Assembly (NCBI RefSeq): GCF_014207935.1
Contig: NZ_JACHLL010000004.1
Location: 339,989 to 403,988 of the forward strand
Direction of reading: 5' to 3'
Length of the DNA stretch: 64,000 nucleotides
From: Pseudomonas fluvialis
Lineage (GTDB): Bacteria > Pseudomonadota > Gammaproteobacteria > Pseudomonadales > Pseudomonadaceae
A model generated the notes under the pieces. That model worked only from the letters and a program-made list of their open reading frames with translations, was not told where the DNA came from and did not search any database. This document shows, one piece after another, positions 37,088 through 48,868 of the stretch (positions within the stretch are counted from its first letter, which is position 1; each line of letters begins with the position of its first letter). A program made the position numbers and the translations under genes.

Positions 37088-37639
37088 ATGCGCCTGTTGC
37101 TGCTGACCCTGCCTCTCGCCCTGCTGCCCTTCGCGCCAGCCCACGCCAATGAACACGCACACGAGCACGACCATGATGAGCACGCCAGCCTGGACGCTCA
37201 CGAGCATGGCAGCGCCAGCCTGAATATTGCCCTGGAGGGCAACAGCCTGGAGCTGGAGCTGGACAGCCCGGCGATGAACCTGCTGGGCTTCGAGCACGCC
37301 GCCCACAGCACTGCCGACCGCGCCAAGCTGGCCAGCGTGAAACGTCTGCTGGAGCAGCCCCAGCAGCTCTTCACCCTGCCCGCGGCCGCCAACTGCCAGA
37401 TCACCAGCAGCGAGCTGCACAGCCCGCTGTTCGAAGATGAGCACGCAGACGAGCAACACAATGATGTTGAAGCGCACTACCAGTTCAGCTGTGCCAATCC
37501 GCAAGCCCTGGACAGCCTGTCGCTGGCGGCCTTCTTCCAGCAGTTTGCCGGCATGGAGAAGCTGCAGGTGCAACTGATCAGCACCACCGGGCAAAGCGGC
37601 AAGACGCTCACCGCCAGTGACAGCCTGCTGCCGTTGTAA
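37088..37639 (+). CDS. DUF2796/ZrgA-type periplasmic zinc-binding protein
   Basis: A 183-residue exported protein: signal MRLLLLTLPLALLPFAPAHA, then a His-rich metal-binding stretch (NEHAHEHDHDEHASLDAHEH) and a second one (FEDEHADEQHND). The rest (SLNIALEGNSLELELDSPAMNLLGFEH) is DUF2796. The homologue in P. aeruginosa (PA4063) is induced on zinc starvation. It heads an operon with an ABC ATPase, a permease and a DUF3299 protein. CTGGAG precedes the ATG. Confidence 0.9.
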   Translation: MRLLLLTLPLALLPFAPAHANEHAHEHDHDEHASLDAHEHGSASLNIALEGNSLELELDSPAMNLLGFEHAAHSTADRAKLASVKRLLEQPQQLFTLPAAANCQITSSELHSPLFEDEHADEQHNDVEAHYQFSCANPQALDSLSLAAFFQQFAGMEKLQVQLISTTGQSGKTLTASDSLLPL

Positions 37640-37704
37640 AACCCTGCTTGTCGCCGCGACTGTGAGGCTCTAGATTCGCCGCACCTGCCCTGCCCGAGAC
37701 CGCC

Positions 37705-38409
37705 ATGACTGCCCTGCTTGAACTGCATGATCTCGGCTTTGCCTGGCCCGGCCAGGCCGAGCTGCTGGATATCCCGCACTTTGCCCTGCAGTCCGGGGAG
37801 AGCCTGTTTCTCAAAGGTCCCAGTGGCAGCGGCAAGACCACCCTGCTCGGTCTGCTGGGCGGCGTGCAAAAGGCCGGCCGCGGCAGCATCCGCCTGCTCG
37901 GCACGGAGCTGGGCAGTCTAGGTGCAGGCGCGCGCGATCGTTTCCGCGTCGATCACACCGGCTACATCTTCCAGCAGTTCAACCTGCTGCCGTTTCTTTC
38001 GGTGCGCGAGAACGTCGAGCTGCCCTGTCATTTCTCCAAGGCCCGCGCCACTCGTGCACGCCATCGTCATGGCAGCATCGATCTGGCCGCCGCGACCCTG
38101 CTGGAGCACCTGGGCCTGAAGCCCGAGCTGCTGGAGCGCCGCGCCGATGCCCTGTCGATTGGCCAGCAGCAGCGTGTCGCCGCCGCCCGCGCCCTGATCG
38201 GCCAGCCCGAACTGGTGATCGCCGATGAGCCGACCTCGGCACTGGATGCCGATTCGCGGGAGGCTTTCATCCGCCTGCTGTTCGCCGAATGCCGCGAGGC
38301 CGGCAGCAGCCTGCTGTTTGTCAGCCACGACCAGAGCCTGGCGCCGCTGTTCGACCGCAGCCTGTCACTGGCCGAACTCAACCGCGCCGCCCAGCCGCAG
38401 GAGGCCTGA
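37705..38409 (+). CDS. ABC transporter ATP-binding protein (MacB/LolD class)
   Basis: A 234-residue cytoplasmic ATPase. Walker A is GPSGSGKTT, the Q loop FQQFNLLPF, the signature LSIGQQQR and Walker B LVIADEPTSALD with H-loop SHDQ. It resembles the LolD/MacB group, and it partners the FtsX-type permease one base downstream. In P. aeruginosa the equivalent pair (PA4064-PA4065) is zinc-regulated; the cargo is not known. Confidence 0.93.
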   Translation: MTALLELHDLGFAWPGQAELLDIPHFALQSGESLFLKGPSGSGKTTLLGLLGGVQKAGRGSIRLLGTELGSLGAGARDRFRVDHTGYIFQQFNLLPFLSVRENVELPCHFSKARATRARHRHGSIDLAAATLLEHLGLKPELLERRADALSIGQQQRVAAARALIGQPELVIADEPTSALDADSREAFIRLLFAECREAGSSLLFVSHDQSLAPLFDRSLSLAELNRAAQPQEA

Positions 38410-38410
38410 G

Positions 38411-39673
38411 ATGTACTTGCTGCGCCTGGCCCTGACCAGTCTCAACAACCGCCGCTTCACGGCCCTGCTCACGGTATTCGCCATCGCCCTGTCGGTGTGC
38501 CTGCTGCTGGCGGTGGAGCGCATCCGCACGGAAACCCGCGCCAGCTTCGCCAGCACCATCAGCGGCAGCGACCTGATCGTCGGCGCCCGCTCCGGCAGCG
38601 TGAACCTGCTGCTGTACTCGGTGTTCCGCATCGGCAATGCCACCAACAACATCCGCTGGGACAGCTTCGAGCATTTCGCCGCCCACCCACGCGTGAAGTG
38701 GGCCATCCCGCTATCGCTGGGCGACTCGCATCGCGGCTACCGGGTGCTGGGCACCAGTGCCGCCTATTTCGAGCGTTATCAGTACGGGCGCAATCAGGCA
38801 TTGCAGCTCGCTCAAGGCAAACCCTTCAACGACCTGTTCGAGGTGGTGCTGGGCGCGGAAGTGGCCGATGCCCTCCACTACAAGGTCGGTCAGCAGATTG
38901 TCCTGGCCCATGGCGTCAGCACGGTCAGCCTGGTCAAACACGACGACAAGCCCTTCACCGTGGTCGGCATTCTCGCCCGCACCGGCACGCCGGTGGACCG
39001 CACCCTGCATATCTCCCTCGCTGGCATGGAGGCCCTGCATGTCGACTGGCAGAACGGCATGCCCGCCCGCGGCGCTGCCAAGCTGAGTGCCGAACAGGCG
39101 CGAGCACTCGACCTGCAGCCCAGGGCAATTACCGCCATGCTGCTGGGTCTGAACAGCAAGATCGCCACCTTCAGCCTGCAGCGGGAAATCAACGAATTCC
39201 GCGGCGAACCCCTGCTGGCCATCCTTCCCGGTGTGGCCCTGCAGGAGCTGTGGAGTCTGATGGGCACGGCCGAAAAAGCCCTGTTCGTGGTGTCGCTGTT
39301 CGTGGTGCTGACCGGGCTGATCGGCATGCTCACCGCCATTCTCACCAGCCTCAATGAACGGCGGCGGGAAATGGCCATCCTGCGTTCGGTCGGCGCCCGC
39401 CCCTGGCATATTGGCAGCCTGCTGGTACTGGAAGCCTTCAGCCTGGCCGCTGCCGGCGTCGGGCTCGGTCTGGCCCTTCTGTATATAGGCATTGCCGCCA
39501 GCCGTGGCTGGCTGCGCACGCAATACGGCCTCGATCTGCCGCTGGCCGCCCCCAACCTCTATGAGTGGCAGCTGCTCGGCGCTATTCTGGCCGCCGCCCT
39601 GTTGATGGGCGTGATCCCGGCACTGCGCGCCTACCGGCAATCGCTCAGTGACGGATTGTCGATCCGACTCTGA
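38411..39673 (+). CDS. FtsX/MacB-type ABC permease
   Basis: A 420-residue inner-membrane permease: one N-terminal helix (about 16-38), a large periplasmic domain (about 40-285) and three C-terminal helices in the FtsX arrangement (NERRREMAILRSVGARP between the first two). It works with the ATPase just upstream. These transporters act mechanically on periplasmic or lipoprotein substrates instead of carrying metal ions. It starts one base after the ATPase stop. Confidence 0.92.
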   Translation: MYLLRLALTSLNNRRFTALLTVFAIALSVCLLLAVERIRTETRASFASTISGSDLIVGARSGSVNLLLYSVFRIGNATNNIRWDSFEHFAAHPRVKWAIPLSLGDSHRGYRVLGTSAAYFERYQYGRNQALQLAQGKPFNDLFEVVLGAEVADALHYKVGQQIVLAHGVSTVSLVKHDDKPFTVVGILARTGTPVDRTLHISLAGMEALHVDWQNGMPARGAAKLSAEQARALDLQPRAITAMLLGLNSKIATFSLQREINEFRGEPLLAILPGVALQELWSLMGTAEKALFVVSLFVVLTGLIGMLTAILTSLNERRREMAILRSVGARPWHIGSLLVLEAFSLAAAGVGLGLALLYIGIAASRGWLRTQYGLDLPLAAPNLYEWQLLGAILAAALLMGVIPALRAYRQSLSDGLSIRL

Positions 39674-39680
39674 GGTGGTC

Positions 39681-40202
39681 ATGCCACGTTTTCTCTTTGC
39701 TGTGCTGTTGAGCCTGAGTCTGCCGCTGAGTGCGGCCGACGTACGCGAACTGACCTGGGTGGAGATGGTGCCGGCAGATGCACCTCCCGTCGCCGCAGCC
39801 CCCCAGGCGCCGATGCACGACCTGTCGCAACTGGCCGATGCGCTGACCAATGAAAGCGGCCCTGCAATGACCCAGCAATCGCCGGCCGCGCCGGTGGTCA
39901 AGGCGCTGGACGGCCAGCAGGTGAAACTGCCGGGCTACATCGTGCCGATCAATGTCAGCGACGAGAACCGCGTCATCGAGTTCCTCCTGGTGCCCTACTA
40001 CGGCGCCTGCATCCATGTGCCGCCACCACCCTCGAACCAGATCGTCTACGTCACCTCGGAGCTGGGTGTGCAACTGGACGATCTCTATCAGCCGTTCTGG
40101 ATCGAAGGGCCACTCAAGGTCGAAGCGGCCAGCAGCGAGCTGGCAGAAGCCGGCTACCGCATGGCCGCCGAGAAGATCTACGCCTACGAGATGAGCGAGT
40201 GA
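39681..40202 (+). CDS. DUF3299 periplasmic protein
   Basis: A 173-residue secreted protein with signal MPRFLFAVLLSLSLPLSAA. The conserved DUF3299 core is LPGYIVPINVSDENRVIEFLLV, then YYGACIHVPPPPSNQIVYV with one Cys and one His that might bind metal. The function is unknown, but it is constantly found with this zinc-responsive ABC pair. An ATG upstream at 39648 is in frame but overlaps the permease. Confidence 0.87.
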   Translation: MPRFLFAVLLSLSLPLSAADVRELTWVEMVPADAPPVAAAPQAPMHDLSQLADALTNESGPAMTQQSPAAPVVKALDGQQVKLPGYIVPINVSDENRVIEFLLVPYYGACIHVPPPPSNQIVYVTSELGVQLDDLYQPFWIEGPLKVEAASSELAEAGYRMAAEKIYAYEMSE

Positions 40203-40285
40203 TCACACCGCACTTTGGGTGAGCTGACAGAGCCCACGCCGGCAGCGAGGCTGCGCGCTCCAATAAAAATAATGGAGCCTCACCC

Positions 40286-40915
40286 ATGCGCCTGCTTACC
40301 CTCTGCCTGCTCAGCCTGCTGCCGTTCCTCGTCCAGGCCCGCAGCATCGACCAGATCGAGATTGCCGAACACCTCAACGCCGAACACGAGCTGCCCGCCC
40401 TGCAACTCAATGGCGCCGCCACCCGCTACTTCTTCGGCATGGTTCCGGTGTATGTCGGCGCGCTGTACCTGGAGCAGCCGGCCAACAACAGCCAACAGGT
40501 CATCACGCAGAACAGTGCCAAGCGCATGCAGTTCGTCATGCGCCGCGATGTGCGCGCCCGCAAGATCGCCGAAGCCCTGGGCGACGCACTGTCAACCAAT
40601 CTCGACGAATCCGAGCTGCGCCAGCTGCAACCGCAAATCGATCAGCTGATGGCGCTGTATGGCAACGTCACCCTGCACACAGGCGATATCAGCAGCCTCG
40701 ACTACCTGCCCGGCCAGGGCACGCGCCTGATCATGGGCGGTCAGGAAAAGGGGCGCCTGCCAGGCAAAGCGCTCTACGACGCGCTGCTCAAGGTGTGGAT
40801 CGGCCCCAGCCCGGTCAGCCGCGAGTTCAAGGCGGCCATACTCGGCGGCGCGGCACCGGCGAGCGCGCGCTTTGACAGCGCAGAAAATAAAAATTCCGTG
40901 AAAGCGACCAACTGA
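40286..40915 (+). CDS. Chalcone isomerase-like periplasmic protein
   Basis: A 209-residue protein with signal MRLLTLCLLSLLPFLVQA and a chalcone-isomerase-like fold (RYFFGMVPVYVGALYLEQPA, RMQFVMRRDVRARKIAEALGDAL, LPGKALYDALLKVWIGPSPVS). Bacterial members lack the plant catalytic residues and probably bind fatty acids or related ligands. It lies 83 bp after the DUF3299 gene in the same direction and may belong to the zinc operon. Confidence 0.82.
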   Translation: MRLLTLCLLSLLPFLVQARSIDQIEIAEHLNAEHELPALQLNGAATRYFFGMVPVYVGALYLEQPANNSQQVITQNSAKRMQFVMRRDVRARKIAEALGDALSTNLDESELRQLQPQIDQLMALYGNVTLHTGDISSLDYLPGQGTRLIMGGQEKGRLPGKALYDALLKVWIGPSPVSREFKAAILGGAAPASARFDSAENKNSVKATN

Positions 40916-40922
40916 GCGGATG

Positions 40923-40936
40923 TTGAGCCAGATCAA
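40923..40936. promoter_or_regulatory. ANR/FNR-type box before ompW
   Basis: TTGAGCCAGATCAA matches the TTGAT-N4-ATCAA consensus at nine of ten positions, 72 bp before the ompW start. P. aeruginosa oprG is known to be ANR-controlled. Confidence 0.7.
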
Positions 40937-41007
40937 GAATTACCCTGACACACTCTCGGACAATGCAGCCAGCCAATACAAAAGCTCATCACTTGCTGGA
41001 GCACATC

Positions 41008-41694
41008 ATGCGTAAATCCCTGTTCACCGCTTCGCTTCTGGCCCTGGCCGTAGCTGCCCCGTTCGCCAATGCCTATGAGGCTGGCGATATCGTTGTCCGT
41101 GCCGGTGCCGCCACCGTCGATCCGCACGAAGACAGCAGCGACATCTGGGTTGGCGCTCTGGGTACCGACGTTGCCGGCACCAAGGCCACCCTGGACAGCG
41201 ACACCCAACTGGGCCTGAACTTCATGTACATGGCTACCGACAACATCGGTGTCGAGCTGCTGGCCGCTACCCCGTTCACCCACAACGTGGGCGTTTCCGG
41301 CATGCCGGGCCCGTTCGCCGGCCTGAACGGCAAACTGGGCGAACTGAAGCACCTGCCGCCGACCCTGTCCGTAGTCTACTACCCGCTGGACAAGGCCTCT
41401 GCCTTCCAGCCGTATGCCGGCCTGGGCATCAACTACACCTGGTTCTTCGACACCGAACTGACCAGCACGGCTGAAGACAAAGGCTTCAGCGGTCTGGATC
41501 TGGACGATTCCTGGGGTCTGGCCTACCAGCTGGGCATGGACTACATGCTGACCGACAGCGTCATGCTCAACGCCCAAGTGCGCTACATCGACATCGACAC
41601 CAAGGGCACCACGTCCTTTGGCGGTCGCGAAGTCGAAGTTGACGTCGACGTTGACCCGTTCGTTTACATGGTCGGCCTGGGCTACAAGTTCTGA
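41008..41694 (+). CDS. oprG: OmpW-family outer-membrane protein (OprG)
   Basis: A 228-residue eight-stranded outer-membrane barrel. The signal MRKSLFTASLLALAVAAPFANA is followed by AGDIVVRAGAATVDP, LDSDTQLGLNFMYMATDNIG, PTLSVVYYPL and a terminal ...MVGLGYKF ending in Phe, typical of barrels. OprG/OmpW proteins let small hydrophobic molecules across the outer membrane. CTGGAG lies before the ATG at 41008. Codon choice is biased, suggesting high expression. An ANR-like box lies upstream and a terminator follows. Confidence 0.94.
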   Translation: MRKSLFTASLLALAVAAPFANAYEAGDIVVRAGAATVDPHEDSSDIWVGALGTDVAGTKATLDSDTQLGLNFMYMATDNIGVELLAATPFTHNVGVSGMPGPFAGLNGKLGELKHLPPTLSVVYYPLDKASAFQPYAGLGINYTWFFDTELTSTAEDKGFSGLDLDDSWGLAYQLGMDYMLTDSVMLNAQVRYIDIDTKGTTSFGGREVEVDVDVDPFVYMVGLGYKF

Positions 41695-41721
41695 GCACAC
41701 TCCCTGTGGGCAACCGCAGCT

Positions 41722-41747
41722 AGGGCGCCTTCGGGCGCCCTTTTTTG
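41722..41747 (+). terminator. Rho-independent terminator after ompW/oprG
   Basis: AGGGCGCC, loop TTC, GGGCGCCC, then six T. Confidence 0.88.
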
Positions 41748-41760
41748 TTAGGGCGGCAAT

Positions 41761-42108
41761 ATGTACCTTGTGCTCAAGAGTCTGCATGTCGGCCTGGCAC
41801 TGGCCAGCATCGGCCTGTTCGGCTGGCGGCTGTGGCGCAGCTGGCAAAGCCAGTCACAGCGCACGCCAAGCTGGGTGCATGGCATCGACAGCCTGCTGCT
41901 GCTCAGTGCCGGTCTGCTGATCTGGCAAGCCATGCCATGGCCCCTGCCCGACTGGCTGCAATTGAAGATCGCGGTACTGGTGCTCTACATCGCGCTGGCA
42001 GCCCTGGCACTGCGTCGCGCACCTGGATCGGCAAAAGTCCTGCTCAGCCTGGCCTGCGCGCTATCCATCGCCGCCATACTGGCGCTGGCCCGCCTCAAGC
42101 CCTTCTGA
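41761..42108 (+). CDS. SirB2-family membrane protein
   Basis: A 115-residue protein with four hydrophobic helices. The pattern LKSLHVGLALASIGLFGWRLW, WVHGIDSLLLLSAGLLIW, WLQLKIAVLVLYIALAALAL and the final helix fit the SirB2 family, named from a Salmonella locus but of unknown function. The ribosome site before the ATG is weak. It is convergent with the epimerase gene 10 bp away. Confidence 0.82.
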   Translation: MYLVLKSLHVGLALASIGLFGWRLWRSWQSQSQRTPSWVHGIDSLLLLSAGLLIWQAMPWPLPDWLQLKIAVLVLYIALAALALRRAPGSAKVLLSLACALSIAAILALARLKPF

Positions 42109-42118
42109 AAAAGAACAG

Positions 42119-43048
42119 CTAGCGCCCGAGTAGCGCGGCCAGACCAGCCGCCAGCGGGGTGATCGCCCCCAACTCATAGTGCTGCAGCAAGCGACGGTTA
42201 TCCGCCCGCGAATGACGGATATCGCCACTGCGGGCCGGAGCATGCGCGACCGCCGGCAGACCACCCAGAACCTGTTCGATGGCCGCCAGCAGCTGGTTGA
42301 GGCTGGTCGCCTGATTCAGCCCGACATTGACCGCACCCTCCGGAGTGTCGGGCTTGTTCAAGCCCTGCAGCAGCAGACGCACCAGATCGGCCACATAGAA
42401 GAAATCGCGGGTCTGCTCACCATCACCGAAGATGCTGATCGGCAGCCCGGCCTGGGCACGCTCGCAGAAGATGCTGATCACTCCGGAATACGGCGATGAC
42501 GGATCCTGACGCGGCCCGAAAATATTGAAGAAACGGAACACTACCGGCTGCAGATCATGCTGACGGCGGTAGAAGTCCAGATAGTACTCACTGGCCAGCT
42601 TGTCCGCCGCGTAAGGCGTCAGCGGAGCCTTCGGCGTGTCTTCGGCAATTGCCTCACCCTCGCCATTCTGCCCATACACCGCCGCACTGGAGGCAAACAG
42701 CACACGACGCACACCCTGCTCGCGCATGGCCTCGCAGACATTCAGGGTGCCGATGAAATTGCTCTGGTGGGTACTGACCGGATCATCCACCGAGGCCTGC
42801 ACCGACGCCACCGCCGCCAGATGGGCCACCGCCACGCAACCTTCCACGGCCTGGCGCACCAGAGCCGCATCGGCCACATCACCGACCAGCAGCTGCAGGC
42901 GCGGGTTAGCCAGCGGCAGATTGCTGCGTTTGCCGGTGGACAGGTTATCCAGTACCCGTACCGCATGCCCCTTTGCCAGCAGGGCATCGACCAGGTGCGA
43001 GCCAATAAAACCGGCTCCGCCGGTCACCAGAATGGGAGCTGCAGTCAT
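42119..43048 (-). CDS. NAD-dependent epimerase/dehydratase
   Basis: A 309-residue extended SDR acting on nucleotide sugars. The NAD site is GGAGFIGSHL, followed by HLAAVASV, SSAAVYG and the catalytic YAADKLASEYY (Tyr-x-x-x-Lys). The C-terminal part (FFNIFGPRQDPSSPYSGV, ADLVRLLLQG) fits UDP-glucose/GalNAc 4-epimerase-like enzymes. The exact sugar is not shown. The start at 43048 gives the canonical N-terminus. It follows the RmlD-like gene by 7 bp. Confidence 0.9.
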   Translation of the reverse strand: MTAAPILVTGGAGFIGSHLVDALLAKGHAVRVLDNLSTGKRSNLPLANPRLQLLVGDVADAALVRQAVEGCVAVAHLAAVASVQASVDDPVSTHQSNFIGTLNVCEAMREQGVRRVLFASSAAVYGQNGEGEAIAEDTPKAPLTPYAADKLASEYYLDFYRRQHDLQPVVFRFFNIFGPRQDPSSPYSGVISIFCERAQAGLPISIFGDGEQTRDFFYVADLVRLLLQGLNKPDTPEGAVNVGLNQATSLNQLLAAIEQVLGGLPAVAHAPARSGDIRHSRADNRRLLQHYELGAITPLAAGLAALLGR

Positions 43049-43055
43049 GACGTTC

Positions 43056-43940
43056 TCAAATATGGCGGAAATAACGATCCAGCAGGCTGGGCAAACCGGA
43101 GCGCCAGGCGCGCGGCTTGACGCCGAAGGTGTTGAGGATCTTCTTGCAGGCCAGCACGGCATGCTGCGGCTCATCGCCGGTATCCGGCCTGGCGGCATGG
43201 GCCTGAGCGACGACGGCCTCGCTCTTGATGGCACGCAGCGCGCGCGCCTCTTCCAGAACCGCCTGTCCCAGCGCCAGCGCCGTGGTCGCCTCATGGCCAC
43301 CGTAGTGATAGGTGCCCCACAGGGGTGACTGGCAATCGAGCTGTTTGAGCACGGCCAGCACCACTCGCGCGGCATCGTCCACCGGGGTCGGGTTGCCGCG
43401 GCGGTCATCGGCCAGCATCAACTCGTCACCCCGCACCGCCCGACGCAGAAAACGCCCTACGGCGCCCTCGGCACTGTCATCCAGCAGCCAGCCAAAACGC
43501 AGCAGCACATGCCGCGGACACAGGGCGCGCACGCTCTGCTCCATACGCCATAGCGCCTGGCCACGCAGGCCCAGCGGCAACGGCTCGTCACGCTCGCCAT
43601 ACGCGGTGGCGCGGGCGCCGTCAAAGACGCGGTAACTGGAAGGCTGCAACAGCACCACCGCGTGGTGCTGACAGAGTTCGGCAAGACGCTCGACGGCCCG
43701 CTCCTGCGCGGCAAATCGGCTCTCGCTGACCTGTTCGGCCTGGAACCAGTCGAAGTAATAGGCCAGGTTGATCACCGCATCCGGCCGCGTTTCATCCAGC
43801 AGGAGAGTGAGACTGGCAGCGTCCCAGCCCTGCTCGGGCGGACGCGGCGCGAGGAAGCCGATGTCTTCCTCAGCGCCCTGACGAATCAGGGCCTGGCCGA
43901 GAGCACTGCCACCACCCAGCAACAACAAGCGCATGCGCAT
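43056..43940 (-). CDS. RmlD-like sugar-nucleotide-binding protein
   Basis: A 294-residue Rossmann protein related to dTDP-4-dehydrorhamnose reductase. The cofactor loop is LLLGGGSALGQALI, with PDAVINLAYYFD, SSYRVFDG and WRMEQSVRAL where the usual Tyr-x-x-x-Lys is altered, so catalysis is doubtful. It forms an operon with the epimerase downstream, the order seen for PA4069-PA4068 in P. aeruginosa. Confidence 0.85.
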   Translation of the reverse strand: MRMRLLLLGGGSALGQALIRQGAEEDIGFLAPRPPEQGWDAASLTLLLDETRPDAVINLAYYFDWFQAEQVSESRFAAQERAVERLAELCQHHAVVLLQPSSYRVFDGARATAYGERDEPLPLGLRGQALWRMEQSVRALCPRHVLLRFGWLLDDSAEGAVGRFLRRAVRGDELMLADDRRGNPTPVDDAARVVLAVLKQLDCQSPLWGTYHYGGHEATTALALGQAVLEEARALRAIKSEAVVAQAHAARPDTGDEPQHAVLACKKILNTFGVKPRAWRSGLPSLLDRYFRHI

Positions 43941-43967
43941 GCGAGGTCAGCTCCCGGCCAGCCAGGA

Positions 43968-44450
43968 TCAGAACGGGATGTCGTCGTCGAAGCTGTCGTA
44001 GTCCGGTGCCGGCTGGGCAGCGGCCTGCGGCGCTTGACGCGGAGCAGCCTGTTGCGGTTCGCGCTGCGGACGCGGTGCGCGCGGCGCATCATCACCAGCA
44101 TTGCCACCACGACCACCGAGCAGCTGCAGGGTGCCGTTCATGTCCACCACGATCTCGGTGGTGTAGCGCTTCACGCCATCCTTCTCCCACTCGCGGGTCT
44201 GCAGACGGCCTTCGATATAGCACTGGCCACCCTTGCGCAGGTACTCGCCGGCGATTTCCGCCAACTTGCCGAAGAACACCACGCGGTGCCATTCGGTACG
44301 TTCCTGCTGCTGACCGGTCTGCTTGTCCTTCCAGCTGTCGGTAGTGGCCAGGGTGATGTTGGTCACCGCGTTGCCATTGGGCAGATAACGGGTTTCCGGA
44401 TCGCCGCCGACGTTACCGATCAGAATGACTTTGTTTACCCCACGGGCCAT
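43968..44450 (-). CDS. ssb: Single-stranded DNA-binding protein
   Basis: A 160-residue SSB: OB-fold at about 1-110 ([42 protein letters not shown]), a Gln/Pro/Ala-rich disordered linker, and the acidic tail DDDIPF that binds partner proteins in replication and repair. It starts 9 bp after the MFS stop, so the two are likely co-transcribed. Confidence 0.98.
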   Translation of the reverse strand: MARGVNKVILIGNVGGDPETRYLPNGNAVTNITLATTDSWKDKQTGQQQERTEWHRVVFFGKLAEIAGEYLRKGGQCYIEGRLQTREWEKDGVKRYTTEIVVDMNGTLQLLGGRGGNAGDDAPRAPRPQREPQQAAPRQAPQAAAQPAPDYDSFDDDIPF

Positions 44451-44459
44451 TTCGTTCTC

Positions 44460-45854
44460 CTAAGCTGAATGCGTAACCGGCGCCTCTTCGAGCTCCCGCT
44501 CGAGCAACGCACGATTCAATTGTTGGGTGTCCACTTTGATGTACAGGGCCGCTTCTTCGGCGACGACCACGGCGTCACTGACGCCCGGCACCACCAGAAT
44601 GCGCCCCACCAGACTGCTATCCGCCAGCGCCTCGGCGCTGAGCGGCCGACGCAGACTGGTCACGTAAGGCGGCTCACGCATAGTAGCAGCAAAGCCAAGC
44701 CAGAAAAGAGCCAGCAGCGCACAGCCGATAAACACCCCGGCAAAACCCAGATGCTGATACATCCAGCCACCGAGCAGGCCTCCCACGGCCGCGCCGAGGA
44801 ACTGGCTGGTGGAATAGATCCCCATCGCCGTGCCCTTGCCGCCGGCCGGCGCCACCTTGCTCACCAGCGATGGCAGGGAGGCTTCGAGCAGATTGAAGGC
44901 GGTAAAGAAGATCACATTACCGACCACCAGCCACTGCAGGCTGGTGCCGAACAGCCAGAAGAACAGTTCGCAGAGCAGCAGCACACTGACCGCACCAACC
45001 AGCACGCGCTTCATCTGACGCTTCTTCTCGCCATAGATGATGAACGGCACCATACCGAAGAATCCGATCAGCAGCGCCGCCAGGTACACCCACCAGTGCT
45101 GCTCCTTGGGCAGACCACCCTCTTCTACCAGCGCCAGGGGCAAGGCAACAAAGCTGGCCATCAGAATTGCATGCAGCACACCGATGCCGATGTTCAGGCG
45201 CAGCAGTTCAGGGTGCTTGAGCGTGGCGGCCAGTGCCTGCCGAGCAATATTCGACTCACGGTGGGCCAGTGTCTGCGGCGCACGCGGCACGACCAGCAGC
45301 ACGATGACCAGACCAAACAGCGCCATGCCTGCGGTCGCCCAGAACAGCCCCGCCAGACCGAAAGCCCGCGTCAGCAGCGGGCCGACCACCATGGCCACGG
45401 CAAACGACAGGCCGATGCTCATGCCGATCATGGCCATGGCCTTGGTCCGGTGCTGCTCGCGGGTCAGGTCCGACAGCAGCGCCATCACCGCCGCAGAGAT
45501 CGCCCCAGCCCCTTGCAGAACCCGCCCCGCGATCACGCCCCAGATACTCTCGGCATTGGCCGCCAGGACCGCGCCCGCAGCAAACACCAGCAGGCCGAAG
45601 ACAATCACGGGCATACGCCCAATGCGATCGGACAAGGTGCCGAAAGGAATCTGCAGGACAGCCTGAGTCAGGCCATAGGCGCCAATCGCCAGGCCGATCA
45701 ATGCCGGCGTCGCGCCCGCCAGATCCTGGCCGTAAGTCGCCAATACGGGCAGAACCATGAACATGCCCAGCATGCGAAAGGCATACACCAACGCCAGCCC
45801 ACCGGCTGCGCGGGTTTCGCGAGCGCTCATCCGCGCATCGTGCAGATCGTGCAT
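44460..45854 (-). CDS. MFS transporter, YajR-like
   Basis: A 464-residue major-facilitator protein with 12 membrane segments. Motif A is GTLSDRIGRMPVIVFG, and the N-terminus (GLALVYAFRMLGMFMVLPVLA) is typical of the YajR group. A C-terminal cytoplasmic extension (about 390-464, VVPGVSDAVVVAEEAALYIKVD) resembles the YAM domain of YajR. Substrate unknown. The ATG at 45854 follows a GGGGG-type site; an upstream ATG at 45932 is too close to the divergent uvrA. Confidence 0.9.
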   Translation of the reverse strand: MHDLHDARMSARETRAAGGLALVYAFRMLGMFMVLPVLATYGQDLAGATPALIGLAIGAYGLTQAVLQIPFGTLSDRIGRMPVIVFGLLVFAAGAVLAANAESIWGVIAGRVLQGAGAISAAVMALLSDLTREQHRTKAMAMIGMSIGLSFAVAMVVGPLLTRAFGLAGLFWATAGMALFGLVIVLLVVPRAPQTLAHRESNIARQALAATLKHPELLRLNIGIGVLHAILMASFVALPLALVEEGGLPKEQHWWVYLAALLIGFFGMVPFIIYGEKKRQMKRVLVGAVSVLLLCELFFWLFGTSLQWLVVGNVIFFTAFNLLEASLPSLVSKVAPAGGKGTAMGIYSTSQFLGAAVGGLLGGWMYQHLGFAGVFIGCALLALFWLGFAATMREPPYVTSLRRPLSAEALADSSLVGRILVVPGVSDAVVVAEEAALYIKVDTQQLNRALLERELEEAPVTHSA

Positions 45855-45921
45855 GACGACCCCCTGGAAAATCGAGGCCGCGATTCTATCAGCACACCCG
45901 CCTCCGGCACAGGCACGTGCT

Positions 45922-45951
45922 TTGCTGTGCACTGGCCAGCGGCCGTATACT
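45922..45951 (+). promoter_or_regulatory. Putative sigma-70 promoter of uvrA
   Basis: TTGCTG (45922-45927), 18 bp, TATACT (45946-45951), about 32 bp before the GTG start. No LexA box was recognised in the 128 bp divergent gap. Confidence 0.6.
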
Positions 45952-45982
45952 CGCGGGTTTCCGCTCGCCGCCGAGGCCTGTC

Positions 45983-48817
<2,835 letters not shown>

Positions 48818-48825
48818 GCGCAGCA

Positions 48826-48858
48826 ATAAAAAAGCCCCGCACTGCGGGGCTTTTTTAT
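48826..48858. terminator. Bidirectional terminator between uvrA and bfrA
   Basis: ATAAAAAAGCCCCGC-ACT-GCGGGGCTTTTTTAT, symmetrical with A and T runs on both sides. Confidence 0.92.
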
Positions 48859-48868
48859 GAAGGCCTGT

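Noticed and set aside
45855..45982. LexA box at uvrA
   Set aside because: No CTG-N10-CAG element with the expected AT-rich centre was found in the divergent gap.
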